A stretch of 8,969 nt of DNA from Opitutales bacterium. GTDB lineage: Bacteria > Verrucomicrobiota > Verrucomicrobiia > Opitutales > Opitutaceae. The stretch covers positions 1 to 8,969 of the forward strand of contig JAJFLS010000785.1 of assembly GCA_021772595.1 (NCBI GenBank), written 5' to 3'. This document shows positions 5,205 through 8,969 of the stretch, piece by piece. The position numbers were made by a program, and so were the translations under genes. A model generated the notes under the pieces. That model did no database searches. It saw nothing but the letters and a program-made list of their open reading frames with translations, and was not told where the DNA came from. Positions within the stretch are counted from its first letter, which is position 1; each line of letters begins with the position of its first letter.

Positions 5205-8200
5205 ATGAAAACACTGAAATTCCCTAGTAAGAAAGTTCGGATCCGTTTGCTGAAAATCGTCGGGAGCGTTTACGTTCTGTATCTGATTTTCGGATTTCTC
5301 GCCGTGCCGAGGATCCTGCGAAACGTGTTGGAAGAACGCGTCACAGGAGAGCTGAGCCGAGTGATTTCGCTGGAAGAGGCGTCGTTCAATCCGTTCACGC
5401 TTTCAGTCGAGCTGATCGGCTTGCGGGTGGAGGACGACCAGAGCGAGGACTTTGTCGAAATCGGGCGCCTGTTTGCGAACAGCCAGATTTTTCCGATTCT
5501 GTTTCGGCGCGTTTCGGTCAAGGAGTTTGCTCTCTCGGACACCGTGATCCGACTGAAGGTGGCGAAGGATGGCTCGACGAATATCGACCGGCTTTTGGAG
5601 ACTCCGGCAGAGGAAGAAGAAGCGGAGCCGTCCAAGCCTTTTCATTTCACGATAGGCGCGATTGATGTTGCGAATTTCCGCCTCGAATTTGCTGACCATA
5701 CGCGGACGCTTTCATTGGAGGAAACGATCGGGCCGGTTTCGTTCGTCGCCAATGATCTAAGGTCGGATCCGGAAAGCGACAGTCCGTACAATTTCAGCGC
5801 GAAGCTCGGCGAAACGACAGCGATCGATTGGAGCGGCGATGTATCCGTAAACCCGATCGCGTCGAAGGGCTCGTTCAGTATCGAGAATCTGGACATATCG
5901 AAGGCGAAACCGTTTTGGCATGATCTCGTTCGCGCGGAGATCGCGGGGGCTGTGTCGGTGTCGGGTTCGTACGGGGTCGAGTTGAGCGCGGAAACGGAAG
6001 CGGCCTTTTGGAGTGGAGGAAGTATCGAAGTGTCGGCATTCTCCTTTGACGATCCGGAAGAAGATACGAAGGCGACTTTCGAGAGTTTGCTGATTGACGG
6101 GATCGAGGCGCATTGGCCGGACAATCGCCTGGTGGTGGAGTCGGTGACTTTAGAGAAGCCCGTTGGGCTCGTGACGCGCGACGAAGAAGGAGCGATGTGC
6201 ACGCCGATTCGCGAGGTGTCAGATGCTGCGGGAGCGGCTGTATCGCAAACGGCATCGAGCGAACCGGGCGAAGAAGCCGCTGTGGATCTGGATGTGTTGA
6301 TCAAGCGGTTTACTTTGAATTCCGGAACGGTCGAGGTGATCGACCGGGCAATCTCAAACGAGCCCGAGCTGAGCCTTTCCGACCTTTCGATGGAGGCCAC
6401 GAACGTGGCTCCGTTCAACGACTCCGAGACTGCGAATTTGGAGACGCTTTTTCTAATCAACGGAAGCGGAGCGACTGAATTGAATGCGGAAGTAAACATT
6501 CCGAAGCAGACGGTTGAGGGTACGTTGTCGCTGGACGCGTTTGATCTAGCAACGCTGCAAGGCTATGTGGCGTTGTATTCGAATGCCGAATTCGCACGCG
6601 GCTCACTGACATTGGATGTCGAATACGATGCGGATATCACGTCGGAATCGTTCGCTGTTAATGCCGACATGAAGATCGACGCGATCGATGTTCGGGAGCT
6701 GGGTGGTGGCGGACCGGTTTTCTCGGCAGCGTCTATTTCTGTCGTGAATGCGGCGTTCGCGGATGAAACGCTGGAGGTCGAACGCTTTGAGATCGACCGA
6801 CCGATCACGACAATCGCTATGACTGAGGAGGGCTTGAATCTTAGCCGATTGGCGAAAGAGGAACCGTCGGACGAGTCGGAGGAAAGTGAAAAAACGGAGA
6901 CGGCGGAGGCTGAAGTTGCGGAGGTACCCGAGCTGCCTCTCGAATTGACGATTCACAAGGTGGCGATATTGGATGGGCGGACTGATTTCATTGATAGCAC
7001 GCTATTGCCTGCCTATCAGTCGAGCGTTACCGGGTTCGAGCTAGCGGCCGATGAGGTGTCTTCCAAGTCTGGCGAGAAAGCTAAGGTGAGCATAAACGGC
7101 ACGTTCGATCGGGGTGGCTCGTTCTCGTTTTCAGGCGACCTGGAGCCTCTGGATTTCAAGAATTACGCGAACTTGAAATTCGGCATCGATAGCTTCGATT
7201 TATCGGCGACGGCCCCTTATTGGAAGAAGTATTTGGGTCGGAATCTCGACAAGGGAATCTTGAATGTGGATTCGAGTTTCGGCATTCAAAAAAGCATTCT
7301 CGACGGATCTAACGACATCTTGGTGGATCATTTGACCTTGGGTGAGAAAGTGCAGAGCGATGACTCGCTGGGGCTGCCGATTGGTTTAGCGGTGGCAATT
7401 CTGAAAGATCGTCAAGGGCGCATGGAATTGCCTCCGTTGAAACTGAGCGGGGACCTAGACGACCCGAGCATTAGCGTAGCCGGTATTGTCATGAAAGCTT
7501 TGGGGAATATCATCGTGAAGATCGCCACATCGCCCTTCGCGATTCTCGGCGGGCTCGCGGGCGGCGGCGATGATCTGGATAAAGCGAGCTTTCTGGGCGG
7601 CGCATTCGAATTGGATGAAAGCATGAAATCGCGCCTGGATAAGATAGCTAAAATTCTTGAAGAGCGCCCCGGCTTGAAGGTCGATCTGTCCTCGGTGATT
7701 GCTGAGAAGGCGGAGGCCGTTGTTTTTAAGCGTGTGCTGATATCGAATAGATTGCGATCGGAGGACGGCGGTCAAATTTCAGATCCGATTGTACTGCTGA
7801 GGAATTTCGATAAAGCGACCTATGAGGCGAGCGCTAAGAACGTGTATAGGGATTTGTTAGGAATCGAGCTCGCGCCGGTAGACGAAACTGATTCGGTCGC
7901 CTCGGAGCTACCTGCTTCCCAGCCTGGCGAGGTCGAGGTTGAACCCAGTGAAGAGCCAGTGAAGCGAAACGTTTTTGGAGCGGTGGCGAAGCTCATCAAG
8001 AACGTGACCGGTCAAGGGAAGAAGAAGGTGCCGGAGCAAGCTGAACCGGAGGAGCCGGAATCAGAGCCGATTTCGGAACAAGCGGAAATCGAGGAACCGG
8101 TTGTTGAGTTGCCTTCAATGGAGGAGATCGAGAAACGGCTTTTCGCGGAGGAGTCGTTTCAAGTGGACGCCTCTTGGTTGGAGAGATTGGCAAACGAGCG

Positions 8201-8330
8201 GGCTAAGAACATCAAAGACTATCTCACTCAGACGAAAGGAATCGACTCCAGCCGTGTATTCATTTCTGGAGACATGGAAATGAACGCGAACGCGAAGACA
8301 AGTTTGCTGAAGTTCAATCTTACGGATTAG
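5205..8330 (+). CDS. DUF748 / AsmA-like envelope protein, 1041 residues
   Basis: The N-terminus is basic (KFPSKKVRIRLLK) followed by one membrane segment at about residues 15-35, so the protein is probably anchored in the inner membrane with most of its mass in the periplasm. The region after it, with LSRVISLEEASFNPFTLSVE and VSVKEFALSD, is the AsmA/DUF748 N-terminal pattern. Three modules resemble each other (about 145-185, 360-400 and 577-620), each with L-x-I...L-x-x-G...F/V-x-D and preceded by a short Glu-rich linker. The C-terminal DUF748 block (about 734-835) includes LPIGLAVAILKDRQG, the LSGDLDDPSISVAGI segment and a Gly-rich stretch before ELDESMKSRLDKIAKIL. After a Pro/Glu linker (890-972) an ERAKNIKDYL...GIDSSRV tail looks OmpA-like. 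AsmA-clan proteins are implicated in lipid transport between membranes and outer-membrane biogenesis; that role here is inferred. The gene diverges from the HAD gene and precedes the DUF6807 gene by 229 bp with hairpin repeats between them. Confidence 0.88.
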   Translation: MKTLKFPSKKVRIRLLKIVGSVYVLYLIFGFLAVPRILRNVLEERVTGELSRVISLEEASFNPFTLSVELIGLRVEDDQSEDFVEIGRLFANSQIFPILFRRVSVKEFALSDTVIRLKVAKDGSTNIDRLLETPAEEEEAEPSKPFHFTIGAIDVANFRLEFADHTRTLSLEETIGPVSFVANDLRSDPESDSPYNFSAKLGETTAIDWSGDVSVNPIASKGSFSIENLDISKAKPFWHDLVRAEIAGAVSVSGSYGVELSAETEAAFWSGGSIEVSAFSFDDPEEDTKATFESLLIDGIEAHWPDNRLVVESVTLEKPVGLVTRDEEGAMCTPIREVSDAAGAAVSQTASSEPGEEAAVDLDVLIKRFTLNSGTVEVIDRAISNEPELSLSDLSMEATNVAPFNDSETANLETLFLINGSGATELNAEVNIPKQTVEGTLSLDAFDLATLQGYVALYSNAEFARGSLTLDVEYDADITSESFAVNADMKIDAIDVRELGGGGPVFSAASISVVNAAFADETLEVERFEIDRPITTIAMTEEGLNLSRLAKEEPSDESEESEKTETAEAEVAEVPELPLELTIHKVAILDGRTDFIDSTLLPAYQSSVTGFELAADEVSSKSGEKAKVSINGTFDRGGSFSFSGDLEPLDFKNYANLKFGIDSFDLSATAPYWKKYLGRNLDKGILNVDSSFGIQKSILDGSNDILVDHLTLGEKVQSDDSLGLPIGLAVAILKDRQGRMELPPLKLSGDLDDPSISVAGIVMKALGNIIVKIATSPFAILGGLAGGGDDLDKASFLGGAFELDESMKSRLDKIAKILEERPGLKVDLSSVIAEKAEAVVFKRVLISNRLRSEDGGQISDPIVLLRNFDKATYEASAKNVYRDLLGIELAPVDETDSVASELPASQPGEVEVEPSEEPVKRNVFGAVAKLIKNVTGQGKKKVPEQAEPEEPESEPISEQAEIEEPVVELPSMEEIEKRLFAEESFQVDASWLERLANERAKNIKDYLTQTKGIDSSRVFISGDMEMNANAKTSLLKFNLTD

Positions 8331-8347
8331 TGGCTGTCGCGTTTTCC

Positions 8348-8371
8348 ACACCGAGTTCCCGGTGTAGCTAC
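8348..8371 (-). repeat. GTAGCT-headed REP-like hairpin, minus orientation
   Basis: Read on the minus strand, GTAGCT (8371-8366) precedes ACACCG (8365-8360), a 6-nt loop and CGGTGT (8353-8348). It starts 17 bp after the DUF748 stop codon and shares its palindromic GTAGCTAC head with the next repeat. Confidence 0.6.
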
Positions 8372-8390
8372 GTTGTCCCGCAAGCGGGAC
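8364..8390 (+). repeat. GTAGCT-headed REP-like hairpin, plus orientation
   Basis: The GTAGCTAC head (8364-8371) is followed by GTCCCG (8375-8380), loop CAAG and CGGGAC (8385-8390), a strong 6-bp GC stem. It overlaps the opposing hairpin in the 8-bp head. No T-run follows the stem. Confidence 0.65.
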
Positions 8391-8407
8391 GGCGTCGATT
8401 ATTGAAC

Positions 8408-8469
8408 CGCGGGATAAACCCGCTCCTACAATTTCGTGCACCACAATGTAGGAGCGGGTTTATCCCGCG
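8408..8469. repeat. REPIN-like inverted repeat, type B, heads innermost
   Basis: Perfect 23-bp arms (8408-8430 and 8447-8469) flank a 16-nt spacer. Each arm is GTAGGAGCGGG TTTAT CCCGC with its own stem (GCGGG/CCCGC). The GTAGGAG head is shared with the type A repeats but the stem differs. The two heads face inward here, the opposite of type A. The arrangement recalls GTAGGAGCGGG-type REPs that I remember from Pseudomonas, though the host here is unlikely to be Pseudomonas. Confidence 0.85.
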
Positions 8470-8495
8470 ATATTGATTAAGTGCGGTCGCGTTCA

Positions 8496-8514
8496 CGTTT
8501 GAGGCTCGCAAACG
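8496..8514. promoter_or_regulatory. Small hairpin or operator-like inverted repeat upstream of the DUF6807 gene
   Basis: CGTTTG (8496-8501) and CAAACG (8509-8514) form an inverted repeat with a 7-nt spacer, 45 bp before the start codon. It has no GTAG head. It could be a regulator site or leader hairpin. No good promoter consensus was found in 8470-8559. Confidence 0.3.
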
Positions 8515-8559
8515 ATCCCGCTTTTGTGCAGAGGTTTTCAACAAGAAAAACAATCGATT

Positions 8560-8969
8560 ATGAACATTCTCAAATTCCTGCTTAAGCCGATTGGGTTCGG
8601 ACTGCTAACGATGTGCGCGCTCATGCTGGCGTGCTCCCGAACTTCCTCCTCTTCGGAAGGTTTCTCCGTGACGAGAACCGATTCGGGTGTTACCGTGAAT
8701 TACAACGGAGCGTTCGTGACCAACTACATCGTCGACGATTCGAACAAGTCCTACATGTGGCCTTTGATCGGGCCGACTGGAAAGCGGATGACGCGCGCTT
8801 ATCCTATGGAGACGATTGATGGCGAGCAGCACGACCATCCGCATCACCGCTCGATTTGGTTCGGACATCAGAATGTCGGCGGCTACGATACATGGCATGA
8901 GCCGCGATCAGGCGATGAGAAGAAATTCACTCCAGAGGAAAAGAAGACCTTCTTAAAAGGGCTAGGGTC
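8560..8969 (+). CDS. DUF6807 (PmoA-like) family lipoprotein, N-terminal part (right-truncated)
   Basis: The frame is open from the ATG at 8560 to the window edge, giving 136 complete codons; the rest lies outside. The N-terminus has Lys5 and Lys9, a hydrophobic stretch (about 10-24) and Cys25 after MLA, a slightly atypical lipobox, then a Ser-rich spacer, so it is probably an exported lipoprotein. The mature part shows YIVDDSNKSYMWPLIGP (56-72), MTRAYPM (77-83) and the histidine-rich HDHPHHRSIWFGH block (91-103), the strongest signature of DUF6807, a family once annotated as methane oxygenase PmoA without good support for that reaction. Full members are about 300 residues or longer and are frequent in Verrucomicrobiota and Planctomycetota near carbohydrate-processing genes. 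There is no clear Shine-Dalgarno site; AGAGG at 8530-8534 is too far. The substrate is unknown. Confidence 0.82.
   Translation, partial: MNILKFLLKPIGFGLLTMCALMLACSRTSSSSEGFSVTRTDSGVTVNYNGAFVTNYIVDDSNKSYMWPLIGPTGKRMTRAYPMETIDGEQHDHPHHRSIWFGHQNVGGYDTWHEPRSGDEKKFTPEEKKTFLKGLG

Noticed and set aside
5110..5214. Longer HAD start at the ATG at 5214
   Set aside because: It would add 35 residues unlike HAD proteins and overlap the start of the divergent DUF748 gene; the GTG at 5109 sits just before the conserved motif.
5642..6499. Minus-strand 285-residue frame inside the DUF748 gene
   Set aside because: It is a Ser-rich frame antisense to a protein with a coherent domain pattern; codon bias of the real gene keeps this frame open.
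8348..8469. Intrinsic terminator of the DUF748 gene
   Set aside because: The stems are strong, but none is followed by a T-run on the plus strand, so I describe them as REP-like repeats only.

Overview
The window most resembles accessory chromosome of a Verrucomicrobiota bacterium, perhaps of the Opitutales/Puniceicoccales type. This is inferred from the gene families (a Tat-exported Gfo/Idh/MocA oxidoreductase, a DUF6807 'PmoA-like' lipoprotein, a DUF3604 PHP-like hydrolase), from mostly weak Shine-Dalgarno sites, and from the many GTAG-headed hairpin repeats. No rRNA or other marker fixes the taxon.

Layout: (1) 1-1044, plus strand, the C-terminal part of a DUF3604-type metallohydrolase cut by the left edge. 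(2) 1045-1635, a 591-bp convergent intergenic region with no credible gene, filled with nested inverted repeats; 46-bp imperfect terminal inverted repeats bound a roughly 541-bp MITE-like block. (3) Three minus-strand genes, in transcription order a HAD-family phosphatase/phosphomutase-like protein (5109-4453), an iron-containing alcohol dehydrogenase-like protein (4265-3108) and a Tat-signal Gfo/Idh/MocA oxidoreductase (2898-1636). Their gaps of 187 and 209 bp hold hairpin repeats, so they may not form one transcript. (4) A 95-bp divergent promoter region (5110-5204) without such repeats. (5) 5205-8330, plus strand, a 1041-residue AsmA-like DUF748 envelope protein. (6) 8331-8559, another hairpin-repeat cluster. 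(7) 8560 to the right edge, plus strand, the start of a DUF6807 lipoprotein gene.

The soluble enzymes and the exported oxidoreductase would suit oxidation or reduction and dephosphorylation of sugars or polyols, and DUF6807 and DUF3604 genes are often found near carbohydrate-degradation genes. No substrate can be read from the sequence. The DUF748 gene looks like unrelated envelope maintenance.

The most notable content is not protein-coding. At least a dozen hairpins start with GTAG (GTAGGAG, GTAGGG or GTAGCT heads) and have different stem sequences. They occupy four of the five gene gaps, sit just beyond the stop codons of almost every gene, leave about 80-100 bp clear upstream of the next start codon, and are absent from the divergent promoter region. 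They resemble REP/REPIN repeats mobilised by RAYT (TnpA-REP) transposases, but no RAYT gene lies in this window.
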